Origin: a virus
Length of the DNA stretch: 64,000 bases
Strand: one strand, 5' to 3'
Virus record (IMG/VR): IMGVR_UViG_3300032782_000006
Coordinates: 1-64,000 of that record
Below the pieces are notes generated by a model. It had not been told where the DNA came from. It saw only the letters and a program-made list of their open reading frames with translations, and did not search any database. The position numbers and the translations under genes are program-made. Positions within the stretch are counted from its first letter, which is position 1. The number at the start of each line of letters is the position of its first letter. This document shows positions 17,723 to 28,817 of the stretch, piece by piece.

Positions 17723-20700
17723 AGGATTTCCACCGTCCGAGATGAATTATAAACTGTATAAGATCTTTGTAATTCTGATACATATACTGTTTTTTGAGTG
17801 GTATAAATAGAAAATGATCGATGTATTGTAGAAACTTCTACTGTTTTTGGAATTGAATAAATTAAAACTGTAAGAGGCTCAATATATTTTATATGTTTCC
17901 AAGTAAAACGAGCACTAGAAATACCAGATCCTAACCCTGATCCAGATATGTAACAAATTTCAGTGACGTAACTAGTTTCAGTTCCAACTCCAGATACTAC
18001 ACTATGGAAAGGAGTAGTAATCTCAGCATCTGAAACTGAAGATCCTTGACCGTCACAAATACTTGTTACAGAATCTAAAATTGATCCTAATCCAGAACTA
18101 GACCCGTACCCTTCAACTGAACTATATATAAAAGTAGAATTTGTGAGGATAGAAGTTTCTGATCCAGATCCTGAGTCTGTACTAGATACAAACTTGATCA
18201 AAGTTGGAGTTGCAGTAGCTGAACCAGATCCAGATTTGGAACTTGAGATATGATCAAATATAGATTCAGTTGCAGTTTCTGATCCAGACCCAGTCACCGT
18301 ACTTGAAATCGGCTTTAAAATAATCAGATCAGCAGTTTCAGAACCCTGACCAAGCGAGGAACTGTCGATATGATCAAATAAGGATATGGTTGCTGACGCA
18401 GATCCAGTACCTAATTCAGTACTGTAAACTTCTTCTCCAGCCGCAGAACTTGTACTAGAATACCCATACCCGTAAACTGTACTCACTAAATAATCAAAAA
18501 GGTAATCAGTTGCAGTTGAAGACCCTATACTTGACGAAACTGAACTGGTTAAAGATAAGAATAAAAGATTGTCCGCTGTTGATGAACCAGATCCTGTTAC
18601 AGAACTAGAAACCGTTACAAGTATGTAACTAAAACTTGTTACACTCCCAGTCCCAGATTCAGAACTGTCGAGGTAATCAATTAGATAGTCATCTGCTACA
18701 ACGCTCCCAGGGCCCCCTAGAGCCTCGCTGACAAGAGCTAGGATACCGAGCACATTACAGGTCGCATATCCTATCCCTGAGTCAATGGTGCTCGTGAGAG
18801 ATAGGTATAAAGTATTGTTAGAAGTGGATGACCCCGTCCCAGATTCAGAACTGGAAAGGATTTCAAAAATGTAATCATTTGCTGTTACATCTCCAGATCC
18901 AGAGGTCAAACTATCTAACTGATCAAATAAATATCCAGTTGAGTTTGAAGATCCAATCCCGTCATAAGAAGTGCTAGTAATTGGGAGAAGTATGGAATTG
19001 GAACAAGATTCACTTCCTACCCCATCTGAACAAGTACTGGACAAATACTCAAAAATGTAACAATTTACTGTTACAGATCCTGACCCAGATCCTGAACTAT
19101 CTATTGCTAAGTATAAAGTATTTGTAGCAGTTGACGATCCTGAGCCGGTAGAGGAACTTTCAAGATAATCAAACAGGTAATCATCAGCAGTTGCAGAACC
19201 GACTCCGACTTCATAACTATAAATTGCGTTTTGAGATTCACCACTTGTAGAAGAATACCCTGAACCAAACACATAACTTTCAAGGTAATCAAACAAGTAA
19301 TCATCAGATGTTACAGACCCTGCACCATCAGTACATGAACTTGAGACCGGAATCCCAAGGAAATTAGTAGCTGTGACACTCCCAGATCCAGACGACTCTG
19401 AAGAGATCGAGAGTTGTAAAGTATTATCAGCTGTAAAATCTCCAGAACCAGACGACGTACTCTCTAATATATCAAACAAATAATCGTATGCTGAAGATTC
19501 ACTCGAACTACTTACCAAACTTGTGATATATTCTAGAATATAAGCTATTGCTGAAGAGTCACCTGATCCAGATACTACACTTGAAACTAAACTGGATTGA
19601 GCAGTTCCAGACCCTGATACAGAACTATCTAAATAATCAAATAGATAATCATCGGCAGTACTGCTCCCAGAACCAGTTACTATACTTGAATATGGATTTA
19701 GAGATGAATCCCCATATCCAGATACCGAACTGTCAATTGCAATGTTCAGAGTATTATCTGCTAAAGAACTTCCAGATCCGTCACATATACTGTTGACAGG
19801 ATTTGCAGTTGAAGACCCCAATCCTGAGACCGAACTATCAATGATTACTAATAAAATAAGATTTACAGTTGAAGACCCTGAGCCGATTTCTGAACTGAAT
19901 ACCATATCGTCTGTAATTTCTGTTGTAGACGAAATTCCAGTTCCAGATACTGAACTGTCTATGTAATCGAAGATGTAATCATTTGCAGTTACATCTCCAA
20001 AACCATCAGTACAAGAACTGGATATTGCGAGATTCAATGAATTAGTTGCTGTAAATGACCCTGAGCCTGAGACTAAACTATCTATAAACTCAAATACATA
20101 ATTTGTACAAGTGGTATCTCCAGATCCAGATACTTGACTATCTATATTATCAAAAATGTAATCATTTGCTGTTACAGATCCTACGCTATCTGAACAGGTG
20201 CTTGATAAATCAACAGTAGTACTACCACTAGAAATTGTAAGATTTGCAGTGGAATCTCCAGCTCCGTCCGAACAAATACTCGATAATAATACAAAATTAA
20301 GAGTAGTATTACTAGCAGTAGAATCTCCTGTCCCATCTGAGCAAGTGCTGGAGATTGAGATTTGAAGAGTATTATTTGCAGTAGAATCTCCAGATCCAGA
20401 AACAAGACTTGATGATACAGGTCTAAACCGTATTGTAGAAATAAATCTACCGTCTACTCCTTGTGAATTACCATCATTTGAACAAAGTCGACCCTGGATT
20501 GTAATAGAACCTGCGGAAATAGATTGACCATAAGCAATGAATAGACCGCAATGACTACCTGGACTACAACTCTTTGAAATCACTACATCTGATGAATATA
20601 TATTAAATCCATAACCTATACCCACAGAAGTTGACATACTAGTTGTAGAAATAGTAGTCCCAAGTACTAATAACTCAGAAGTAGTTCCCGCTGATGAAAC

Positions 20701-23700
20701 ATTAATTGTAGCAGCAGTATCATTTACTAACGATGTACTCGAGGTAGTTACATGGCTGGACCCATCTGATAAAGAGTATAACGAAGTATAAGACGAATTC
20801 AAAAACAATATACCTAATACACTTCTACTAATAGTGACTGTTGACCCACTTGGAGATGAAAACGAACCCGCGAATTGTGTAGTAGAAGATACTGATTGAG
20901 CAACAGCACTACATCCAGACGACGCATAGGCAGATCCATAAGGAACAGAATATGTATATGCTTGGGGGGAGCTCCCGCCAATTGAAATTCCAGTATAGGT
21001 TCCTGATGATGATTCTGTTGCAGTATTTAGGTTAGTTGAAGCATATATGGCAAGTGCAATACAGGAAGATGGGGGAACAATATTAGTATTTGCATATTGG
21101 TCAAATACATATGATGAACTCGTCGTAGTTTGAGATGTTTGATTATCAAGATAATAGAAATTAGCCCCATCAAAAATGTAGATTAATAATGTCCGGTTGC
21201 TAATTGTCGTTGTTTGTCCATTAGTAATAGCTGCAATATATCCTGATATTGTGTGAGACCCTGCATCTAATGACCCTATCCAATATGATGTGTTACGATT
21301 TGCAGCAGTATTAGAAAATGAACTATTATTCATTAAACAATAATTTGTAGAGTCTACATTAATTGCAGATTGAAATCCACGATTATATCCAGTGTCACCA
21401 GGATTACTATTAGCAGTATAAATCGCTAAAATAGTTTGAGTTTGAGTAAGAGTAAATGTTTGAGTGGCAGGAGTATCAATTGCTAAAGTAGAACTAGTTG
21501 TAGTTTTAGTAGTAGTACTTTGGACTACATATTTATTACTAAATGTGAGTAATGACCCCTGTAATGATAATCCACATCCCGCTGTTGTAGTTCCCGCTCC
21601 ATCTGAGCAAGTACTTGAAATATCAAACGGCCCAGTTAAATAACCAATCGCAGTTGCGCTTCCCACTCCATCAGAACATGTACTTAACAATGGAACTGTA
21701 TTCGAATTGAACCAAATTGCCTGCATTATGCTGTTGTTTTTCGAAGCATTGCTGCCAGTATGGTTTGAGCATATTCTACCATTAATAGTATGAGATGCTG
21801 CGGGGACATAAGATGCGTATGCTACAAATTCTCCGCAGATATCGTCCCCCATATTTGAATATGCTACGTCTTGATTATCAAGATTGATACCATATTTAAT
21901 ACCATATGCAGTATTTGAAGGGGATTGATTATCATCAGAATATGTACCCGATAATACAAGCAATTGGCACATTGTGCCACTAACGGTTCTTGAAATTTGG
22001 ACTGAAGTATCATTTACAAAACTAGTACTCGTTGTTGCAAATGTAGTACTATTATCTACAGAGTCTACCGCACAATTATTAGGATCAAAAAACAATACGC
22101 CTAATACACTTCGGTTAATTGTAACTGTAGTCCCATTAGTAAACGCTTCTATTTGACCTTTATATGTTTTACTACCAGAAACTCCAGTTAAAGCATAACT
22201 CACACAGACCGAAGTGGGATAATTATTAGTAGATGGGGAATTACACGAATAAGCATGAGTAGGATAAGTAGTGCCACCCACATTTATCGATATAGCAATA
22301 CCCGTAGTGTCTTCAGTGGCATTATAATTATTAGATACTGCATATAATATTAATGCTGTACAACTTGCGGATGGCGCTTTCGTCACAGTTGCATGAGTAT
22401 CAGCAACCCAACTACTCCCATTTGAAGTTGATTGCGAAGTAGAATTATCAACATAAGAAACTTCATTCCCATCAAAAATAAGTATGACTAATGTACGATT
22501 ATGGATTGTAGCAGTGTTCGTAGTCCCTGTAATCGCTGCAAATTGACCTGAGATAGTATGTGATCCCGCAGCTAAAAGTCCACAATAATAACTAGTATTA
22601 CAATTTGCATAATTTGCTTGAGTAGGACTACACTTCATTATACAATAATTTGTAGAGTCTACGTTAATTGCAATCTGAGTTCCATATACGGCTTCAGTAT
22701 CTCCATGATCATTATTTGCGGAATATATAGCTAATACTGTTTGGGGTTTGGTTAAAGTAAAAGTTTGAGACGCATACGTATCTGTACCTAATGTGGTACT
22801 TGTGGAAGTAATAACTGTAGAATTTTGGATAACATATTGACTATTAAATGTCAGCAGAGATCCAGGTGATAAATTTGCAGTTATAGATCCCGCACCATCT
22901 GAACATGTACTAATAATAAATTCTGGCCCTAAGACAATCTCATTAGCAGTTGAGCCCCCTGTCCCATCTGAGCAAGTACTCGTCAAATAATTTGAAACGG
23001 ATACCGTAGAAGTTCCAGCCCCGTCTGAGCAAGTACTTGCTATGAATACCGCTGGAACCATCCAGAGAGCGCCTAATACACGCTCATCAATGTTATTTGC
23101 ATTGGCTGCTGTATTTTCGGCTTGCTGACCATAAATCGTATGATCTCCAGCCGTGATTGTAGCACCATACGATACAAATACGCTGCATCCGCCGGTTGTT
23201 GTTAATTTATCGCTACATCTTGAAACTGCTTGTGGAGATCCTGCACTATCTAAATTTATTCCATACCCAAATCCAGGTCCAGTAACTCCTGAATCGCTGG
23301 CTTTCTGGGTAGCGATTGCAAAGATCAGAGCTTCCGTTTGAGATGAGTTTGTAGTTTTGGATACTGTAGCATAAGTATCGTTTGCAAAAGTAGTACTTGA
23401 TGTGGTAGTAGTATGAGTAGTATCACTAGATAAGGAATAATCAGTGTATGTTGGATCTAGATATAATACACCGATAACGGATCGACTTATAGTTACATTA
23501 GCTGATGCAATCGATTTATAGTATCCTTGAGTAGTTGTACTGCCGGAAACCGACCCTACAATATAAAACGTTGTATTGGAATCAGGATAAGTGCTACCAT
23601 AAGGACATTGCAACGCTTCACATTGAGTGTATTGAGTGGCTCCTACTTGGATACATATGCCCTTACCACTAGTGGCTTCTGTTGAACTATATGTGTTTGT

Positions 23701-24222
23701 AGCTGCATATAATGCAAGAAGAGTGCAGCTTGCTGAAGGATTTCTAGTTACAGTTGCATGACTATCAGCGGTATACGATCCAGAAGCAGTTGATGCAGAA
23801 GTAGTATTATCTACAAAATCGTATTCAGTTCCATTGAATACATATATTTCCAATGTACGATTTGTGATTGTAATTGTAGTGCTACTCTGTAAACTTGCAA
23901 CATAACCTGAGATCGTGTGGCTACCATTACTGGGGACTCCAATCCAAAATGTAGAATTGCGGTTGGCACTTGTGCTTGAATTTGGGCTATTATTCATTAA
24001 CGAATAATTTGTAGAGTCTACATGGATTGCAATTTGAGTACCACGGACACCGTTACTATCACTACTAGTACAATTTGCAGTATAAATCGCAAGAACTACC
24101 TGAGATCCATTTACACTAAAGTCCTGCGTAGCTGGAGTATCAAGTGCTAAAGAAGTACTGGTTTTAGTTACAGTTGATGTGCTTTGTACTACATATTTTG
24201 CAGCTAAAGTAAGTAAGGTCAT
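17719..24222 (-). CDS. Giant Ser/Gly/Thr repeat adhesin (2,167 aa)
   Basis: The N-terminal half has three copies of a module of about 350-400 residues that starts 'KYVVQST...DTPATQ.F' and includes 'QTVLAIYTAN', 'INVDSTNYCIM' and 'GSHTISG'. The second half is a long array of roughly 20-24-residue repeats with the core 'SS.SGSGDSTA....L...'. Some repeats read STCSDGAGSxTA with a conserved Cys. The C-terminus (about 75 residues) loses the repeat. No signal peptide is seen, so export is unlikely and a virion fibre is more likely. Its neighbour at 24223 is a clear paralogue and the two genes abut. I infer a tail fibre or adhesin. Confidence 0.6.
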   Translation of the reverse strand: MTLLTLAAKYVVQSTSTVTKTSTSLALDTPATQDFSVNGSQVVLAIYTANCTSSDSNGVRGTQIAIHVDSTNYSLMNNSPNSSTSANRNSTFWIGVPSNGSHTISGYVASLQSSTTITITNRTLEIYVFNGTEYDFVDNTTSASTASGSYTADSHATVTRNPSASCTLLALYAATNTYSSTEATSGKGICIQVGATQYTQCEALQCPYGSTYPDSNTTFYIVGSVSGSTTTQGYYKSIASANVTISRSVIGVLYLDPTYTDYSLSSDTTHTTTTSSTTFANDTYATVSKTTNSSQTEALIFAIATQKASDSGVTGPGFGYGINLDSAGSPQAVSRCSDKLTTTGGCSVFVSYGATITAGDHTIYGQQAENTAANANNIDERVLGALWMVPAVFIASTCSDGAGTSTVSVSNYLTSTCSDGTGGSTANEIVLGPEFIISTCSDGAGSITANLSPGSLLTFNSQYVIQNSTVITSTSTTLGTDTYASQTFTLTKPQTVLAIYSANNDHGDTEAVYGTQIAINVDSTNYCIMKCSPTQANYANCNTSYYCGLLAAGSHTISGQFAAITGTTNTATIHNRTLVILIFDGNEVSYVDNSTSQSTSNGSSWVADTHATVTKAPSASCTALILYAVSNNYNATEDTTGIAISINVGGTTYPTHAYSCNSPSTNNYPTSVCVSYALTGVSGSKTYKGQIEAFTNGTTVTINRSVLGVLFFDPNNCAVDSVDNSTTFATTSTSFVNDTSVQISRTVSGTMCQLLVLSGTYSDDNQSPSNTAYGIKYGINLDNQDVAYSNMGDDICGEFVAYASYVPAASHTINGRICSNHTGSNASKNNSIMQAIWFNSNTVPLLSTCSDGVGSATAIGYLTGPFDISSTCSDGAGTTTAGCGLSLQGSLLTFSNKYVVQSTTTKTTTSSTLAIDTPATQTFTLTQTQTILAIYTANSNPGDTGYNRGFQSAINVDSTNYCLMNNSSFSNTAANRNTSYWIGSLDAGSHTISGYIAAITNGQTTTISNRTLLIYIFDGANFYYLDNQTSQTTTSSSYVFDQYANTNIVPPSSCIALAIYASTNLNTATESSSGTYTGISIGGSSPQAYTYSVPYGSAYASSGCSAVAQSVSSTTQFAGSFSSPSGSTVTISRSVLGILFLNSSYTSLYSLSDGSSHVTTSSTSLVNDTAATINVSSAGTTSELLVLGTTISTTSMSTSVGIGYGFNIYSSDVVISKSCSPGSHCGLFIAYGQSISAGSITIQGRLCSNDGNSQGVDGRFISTIRFRPVSSSLVSGSGDSTANNTLQISISSTCSDGTGDSTASNTTLNFVLLSSICSDGAGDSTANLTISSGSTTVDLSSTCSDSVGSVTANDYIFDNIDSQVSGSGDTTCTNYVFEFIDSLVSGSGSFTATNSLNLAISSSCTDGFGDVTANDYIFDYIDSSVSGTGISSTTEITDDMVFSSEIGSGSSTVNLILLVIIDSSVSGLGSSTANPVNSICDGSGSSLADNTLNIAIDSSVSGYGDSSLNPYSSIVTGSGSSTADDYLFDYLDSSVSGSGTAQSSLVSSVVSGSGDSSAIAYILEYITSLVSSSSESSAYDYLFDILESTSSGSGDFTADNTLQLSISSESSGSGSVTATNFLGIPVSSSCTDGAGSVTSDDYLFDYLESYVFGSGYSSTSGESQNAIYSYEVGVGSATADDYLFDYLESSSTGSGSSTATNTLYLAIDSSGSGSGSVTVNCYIFEYLSSTCSDGVGSESCSNSILLPITSTSYDGIGSSNSTGYLFDQLDSLTSGSGDVTANDYIFEILSSSESGTGSSTSNNTLYLSLTSTIDSGIGYATCNVLGILALVSEALGGPGSVVADDYLIDYLDSSESGTGSVTSFSYILVTVSSSVTGSGSSTADNLLFLSLTSSVSSSIGSSTATDYLFDYLVSTVYGYGYSSTSSAAGEEVYSTELGTGSASATISLFDHIDSSSLGQGSETADLIILKPISSTVTGSGSETATESIFDHISSSKSGSGSATATPTLIKFVSSTDSGSGSETSILTNSTFIYSSVEGYGSSSGLGSILDSVTSICDGQGSSVSDAEITTPFHSVVSGVGTETSYVTEICYISGSGLGSGISSARFTWKHIKYIEPLTVLIYSIPKTVEVSTIHRSFSIYTTQKTVYVSELQRSYTVYNSSRTVEIL

Positions 24223-27200
24223 TTAAGCGACCTCCACAACTGCATGAGAGTACCCTATACCATAACTTACACAAATTTCAGGATCTTCTACAAATCCATC
24301 GAGTGTAGTAGTACCTACACCATCAGAACAAGTGCTAGCAATAAATACCAATATTCTCCAGAACTCATCCACCATCCAATCAATAGCTTCAGATCCCCCA
24401 ACTCCATCTTGAGAAATGCTAGTTACTGCAATATTGAGGGACATGTCTGAGATATCAATTCCCACATCTCCAGGTTCAACGTCATCTATAGAAATAAGCA
24501 AATCAAGCTCAACAAAATAGGCAATTCCTTCATCAGAGATACATTCGCTATCAATCCAAAGGGATACATTACAAATTTCTGAATCTGCAAACCCAATTCC
24601 ATCATCACATATGCTTTCAAGGATTGTACCTGAAGATATATAACATTCCCAATATCCCTGGCCTCCAATATCCGAGTCAATCGGGAGTCCTAAAATATAA
24701 TCAATAGGATCCGAAACTCCGGTTCCAGATTCAGTATCATCTATCCAGACAAAAACATAAATATCGGAGGAATCAATACCAATCCCTGTATCACTAACGC
24801 TCCCAATTGGAAGGCCAATGTTTGCAAGAGAAACTATTACGACTCCAATTCCATCTTCACAATCACTTTCAATAGAGATCGTTTTTGAAATATAAGCTTC
24901 ATAATACCCCATTGCTCTTATTTCACAAATAAGCGGGAGCAATAAAATGTAATCAGTAGATCCAGAATCTCCATAACCAAGATCTATACACGTAATCGGA
25001 AGACCTAAAATACAAAATACTGGAGAACTAATACCTGCTCCGTCATCGCATAAACTAACCAGTTCATTAGATAGATAAACTATATTATTACTAATACTCC
25101 CTATACTATCTTGGCAAGTGCTTGTGATAGCGATATTGAACGAGATATAACATTCGTAATATCCTGCAGCATGAATTTCACATACTTCGTCGAGTAATAT
25201 GATTACGTTTGTGAGAGTAGAATCTCCGTTTCCAGATTCAATATCTGTAATTTGGAGTCCTAAATAAAAATTGGAATCTGAATAATCACCTTCGCCATCT
25301 TGGCATAAACTATCGACTGGAAGTCCAAGATATAGAAACGACTCATCTAAAGATCCTATACAGTCGTCACAGGAACTATATACTCGAAGAGTATCTGAAA
25401 TATAACATTCATAATACCCTACCCCATTTATAGAACTAAACAGTGCAGGATCAGACCGCATATTTGCAAGATCGATGTATCCAATCCCAAAATTTAAGAT
25501 ACTTTCAATAAACTGAATTATAGTATTTTCAGCGTTGGGAACATATCCGACTCCAGCTGCAGTACTCTCAAGCAATCCAGCATTGCTTAATACTGTAATA
25601 TACCCCCCAATTCCAGATACAGAACTTACCAAATCTATTTTTGGTTTTAGAATTGCAAGATCTATATATCCAGATCCCAAAACAGTACTAGATACATACT
25701 CTATCTCTGATATAACAACAAGACAATTTCCAGCTCCTACTGTATTGCATATTATGTTTAGGAACAAGGAAATATCGGATAATAGGAGAGATCCTACTCC
25801 AGAACTTGAACTTGATATGAATACATAACAAGAATAATTAGCAACTGCAGTCCCTATTCCATCTAAAAACGTACTATCTATAGAGATAGGAACTGAAAGA
25901 TATGCTGAAGAATCACTAAAACTAGAATCTGAATTGGAGATATACTCAAACAACGAAACATTAACTGTATAATCTCCATATCCGCGAACTATACTTGAAT
26001 TGTCTCCAGGGAAATGTAAATCTGCTATTTGAGAACCATTACTATCTTCACAATCCCCCTGAATAAAGAGATACATAGACAAATATGCAGAAGTATCTCC
26101 AATTCCAACATAGTTTACTGAGATAGTAACTAATTCTATGAGAAAACTAAAACTAATCCCAAACCCATTCACACCACTAAAAATAAACTCTAAATCCCAG
26201 ATTATAGACTCGTCTCCATTTCCAGACCCAGAACAAGTTGAATCTATATTTTGGAAGGTAACATTATCTGCGAGTTGAGATCCAATTCCATCTACCTCAC
26301 TTGAAAACTGATCTAAAAACATGCAAATAGAACTGGAATCTCCTGATCCCATTGTTGTAGACTCAATACTAGCTAGGATATAATCAAGAGCGGTAGATAT
26401 TGCCACCCCATAAACATAACTGTTTAGAGGGGTACTTGATATAAACCAGATTGCACCTAATGTTCTGGAATCAATAACACTAGATCCCCCGGTATTTTGG
26501 CAACATCCTCCATAAATAATATGAGCTCCGTTCGTAATCGTCTGACCATATGTATAAAATACAGATCCTGCGCCAGTCCCACTTAAAGGAATACTGTCTC
26601 TTGATACTCCGATAGTATTACCATCAATAATTAGTCCGTATCCAAACCCAGCGGCATTTGTAGTATCGTAATATTCTTGATTGGCTATAGCTAATGCCAA
26701 TACTTCTGTCACCGGAGATGAAGTCGTTCTAGAGATTGTAGCGTTTGGATCATGGACTACATTGGTAGATAATGGTTTGTAACTATTAGTGTTATATACA
26801 AAATCAGAGTAACAATAATTTGGATCTAAAAACAGTACTCCAAGCACACTTCTGCTAATTGTAATCGTAGATCCATACGTACCAACCAGACCAAAAAATT
26901 GTCCTGCATATCCAATATTTGCTGAAATCTCAAAAGTGCTTAGAGATATTGCATAATTAGCCGCATATGGGGACTGATATGCAGTATTTTGTCCAGACAA
27001 CCACGACCCATTATTAGGCACAATAGCTAGATCTATGAATGACCCATCTTCATAGTTAGTTACTCCATGATCACAAGATACTCCATAAAATGCTATAGCG
27101 GTACAAGGAGATGGAACTGACACAAATGCAGAGGTAGAGGTATCCTGATTAGCACCAAACGAATATGAAGTTGGAGTTAAATTTTCATTATAAATAAAAT

Positions 27201-27909
27201 TTGATCCTTCGAAAATATAGATTGCCAATGATCTATTTGAAACAGTTACAGTAGTCCCAACGTAATTTGCTGCAAATTGACCAGAGATGGTATGGGTTCC
27301 AGCTTCTATAATCCCAATATAAAAACAACAATTATTATTTGCAGCCGAGTTCGCAACTTGGCTAGAACTCATTATACAATGATTTTCACCGTCTATTTGA
27401 ATTGCATTTTGGAATCCATATATTGATCCACTATTGGAAGAAGAACTGTTCGCAATATAGATCCCCATTACCGTTTGACTTTCAGTAAGTTCAAAAGTGA
27501 CAGTTGCTGGAGTATCCAAAGATAGATCTGTACTCGAAGACGTAACAATTGTAGAATTTTGGATAACATATTTTTGTTTAAATGTAAGTGATGACCCTGA
27601 TAATAGATATCCAATATTAGCAGTTTGTGTTCCAACCCCATTTAAAGAATTACTTATCAAAAAATTTGAAACCCTAACTACATAATTACCAGTTCCGGAG
27701 GCAGTACTGGTTTTAAAAATTAATTTAGAAATATTAGCGGTTAGCGTTCCTGTTCCGGTAGACGTACAAAGTAAATAATTGGTAACAGTTACAATATATG
27801 TTCCTGTACCATCAGAACAAGTACTAATTATAGATTTAAATTTAGAAATGTAAGCGGTCTGAGATCCAGAACCTGTATTGGAAGTACTCCTTAGAGTTAA
27901 TGTCGTCAT
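24223..27909 (-). CDS. Giant repeat adhesin paralogue (1,228 aa)
   Basis: The protein opens with a few short 'STCSDGTGTYIVTVTNYL' repeats. One copy of the 350-400-residue module shared with the next gene follows ('KYVIQNSTIV...DTPATVTFELTESQTVMGIYIANS', later 'GTHTISGQFAA'). It ends in degenerate repeats that are more acidic and more hydrophobic than in the paralogue ('IESDCEDGIGVVIVSLANIGLPI'). The divergence of repeats compared with 17719-24222 suggests different targets. The ATG follows GGAGTTGATGTCAA. It is probably a second fibre component of the same appendage. Confidence 0.6.
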   Translation of the reverse strand: MTTLTLRSTSNTGSGSQTAYISKFKSIISTCSDGTGTYIVTVTNYLLCTSTGTGTLTANISKLIFKTSTASGTGNYVVRVSNFLISNSLNGVGTQTANIGYLLSGSSLTFKQKYVIQNSTIVTSSSTDLSLDTPATVTFELTESQTVMGIYIANSSSSNSGSIYGFQNAIQIDGENHCIMSSSQVANSAANNNCCFYIGIIEAGTHTISGQFAANYVGTTVTVSNRSLAIYIFEGSNFIYNENLTPTSYSFGANQDTSTSAFVSVPSPCTAIAFYGVSCDHGVTNYEDGSFIDLAIVPNNGSWLSGQNTAYQSPYAANYAISLSTFEISANIGYAGQFFGLVGTYGSTITISRSVLGVLFLDPNYCYSDFVYNTNSYKPLSTNVVHDPNATISRTTSSPVTEVLALAIANQEYYDTTNAAGFGYGLIIDGNTIGVSRDSIPLSGTGAGSVFYTYGQTITNGAHIIYGGCCQNTGGSSVIDSRTLGAIWFISSTPLNSYVYGVAISTALDYILASIESTTMGSGDSSSICMFLDQFSSEVDGIGSQLADNVTFQNIDSTCSGSGNGDESIIWDLEFIFSGVNGFGISFSFLIELVTISVNYVGIGDTSAYLSMYLFIQGDCEDSNGSQIADLHFPGDNSSIVRGYGDYTVNVSLFEYISNSDSSFSDSSAYLSVPISIDSTFLDGIGTAVANYSCYVFISSSSSGVGSLLLSDISLFLNIICNTVGAGNCLVVISEIEYVSSTVLGSGYIDLAILKPKIDLVSSVSGIGGYITVLSNAGLLESTAAGVGYVPNAENTIIQFIESILNFGIGYIDLANMRSDPALFSSINGVGYYECYISDTLRVYSSCDDCIGSLDESFLYLGLPVDSLCQDGEGDYSDSNFYLGLQITDIESGNGDSTLTNVIILLDEVCEIHAAGYYECYISFNIAITSTCQDSIGSISNNIVYLSNELVSLCDDGAGISSPVFCILGLPITCIDLGYGDSGSTDYILLLPLICEIRAMGYYEAYISKTISIESDCEDGIGVVIVSLANIGLPIGSVSDTGIGIDSSDIYVFVWIDDTESGTGVSDPIDYILGLPIDSDIGGQGYWECYISSGTILESICDDGIGFADSEICNVSLWIDSECISDEGIAYFVELDLLISIDDVEPGDVGIDISDMSLNIAVTSISQDGVGGSEAIDWMVDEFWRILVFIASTCSDGVGTTTLDGFVEDPEICVSYGIGYSHAVVEVA

Positions 27910-27926
27910 TTGACATCAACTCCAAA

Positions 27927-27978
27927 AGCACTAAAATAAAAAGTGCTGCTATAAAATAAGACAGTATAAAAATACTGT
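27927..27978. terminator. Two small stem-loops upstream of the adhesin operon
   Basis: AGCACT/AGTGCT (27927-27947) and ACAGTAT/ATACTGT (27961-27978) are perfect inverted repeats in the 159-bp gap between the 28069 gene and the first adhesin gene. They may separate the capsid transcript from the adhesin transcript. No other feature is seen in the gap. Confidence 0.45.
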
Positions 27979-28068
27979 AATTCGTTTTTTAAATTGGAGA
28001 GTTGCAGCACCATGAAAGTAGCCTCATGAAATTAAATTTCGATCATTGGCTGTACACTATTTTAGAGG

Positions 28069-28509
28069 TTACCACCCTGTAGCGTTTAATGTAAGAGCAG
28101 AGGTTGCAAATGTTGGAGCCTGGCCGCTAGCTACAGTCACACTGGAACTTAGAGTTCCGAACATGATTGCAGTTGCTGTTGATGCAGACGTTGACAAGAA
28201 CCAAACTGCCAATGTTCCGGCCCACGATCCGCCTGTGGCAGTCGGGAATGTGATTGCAGCAGCCGAGTTTGTAATCTGGCCGTTGGAAGAAGTTCCAAAT
28301 GTGCCGGTTCCACTTACATTTATAGCTACTCTGGCATATCCATTAGTGTTGATTGCCGGTTCATTTGTGACTACTCCAGTAGATTGGTTAACACTACCAG
28401 AGGTCGTCAAACCCATATACAATGTGCCAGGATTCGTAATTGATGAACCACCGGCTAAATAAACGTTAAGAATTGCTGATTGAATTGATTGTACAAGAAA
28501 CCCAGTCAT
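28069..28509 (-). CDS. Small virion surface / tail-fibre-like protein
   Basis: The 146-residue protein has 'GTLYMGLTTSG', 'EPAINTNGYARVAINVSG', 'ITFPTATGGSWAGTLAVWFLS' and an Ala/Thr-rich end. The order 'LYxGL', 'GYAR', 'FPxATxxW' is shared by a family of small phage tail or fibre proteins. The gene lies downstream of the capsid genes with AGGTG before its ATG. Whether it sits on head or tail cannot be decided from sequence. Confidence 0.55.
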   Translation of the reverse strand: MTGFLVQSIQSAILNVYLAGGSSITNPGTLYMGLTTSGSVNQSTGVVTNEPAINTNGYARVAINVSGTGTFGTSSNGQITNSAAAITFPTATGGSWAGTLAVWFLSTSASTATAIMFGTLSSSVTVASGQAPTFATSALTLNATGW

Positions 28510-28531
28510 AAATTACACCTATAAAATTATT

Positions 28532-28807
28532 TTACCATAATGCAAATATATTAGTTGCACCTGTTCCGCTTTTATAAACTTTTTTGAATCTTCCACGGAG
28601 TATTCCTATTGGAACTGATTTGAATACTATTCCTGTTCCAGAAGTTTCCATGTCGACTTTTACATCTCCACTTACGCCGATATATAATGCTGAAGCAATT
28701 GGAGTAAGGGTTACGTCTGCACTTGATAAATCGACTGCTGCAGCGTTAGAGGGGGATTCTATCCCCACTAAATCTACAATTCCCCTATACTCATTTGGGA
28801 TTTTCAT
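28532..28807 (-). CDS. Small spike/decoration-like protein
   Basis: The 91-residue protein reads 'ALYIGVSGDVKVDMETSGTG' then 'FKSVPIGILRGRFKKVYKSGT'. This 'YIGxxGDVxV....G....F..V..G' pattern is typical of a family of small phage spike-base or surface proteins. It lies between two other small capsid-cluster genes. Assignment is by pattern only. Confidence 0.5.
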   Translation of the reverse strand: MKIPNEYRGIVDLVGIESPSNAAAVDLSSADVTLTPIASALYIGVSGDVKVDMETSGTGIVFKSVPIGILRGRFKKVYKSGTGATNIFALW

Positions 28808-28817
28808 TATAACCCCT

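Noticed and set aside
28046-28462. 138-codon plus-strand frame
   Set aside because: Shadow of the small surface-protein gene on the minus strand.
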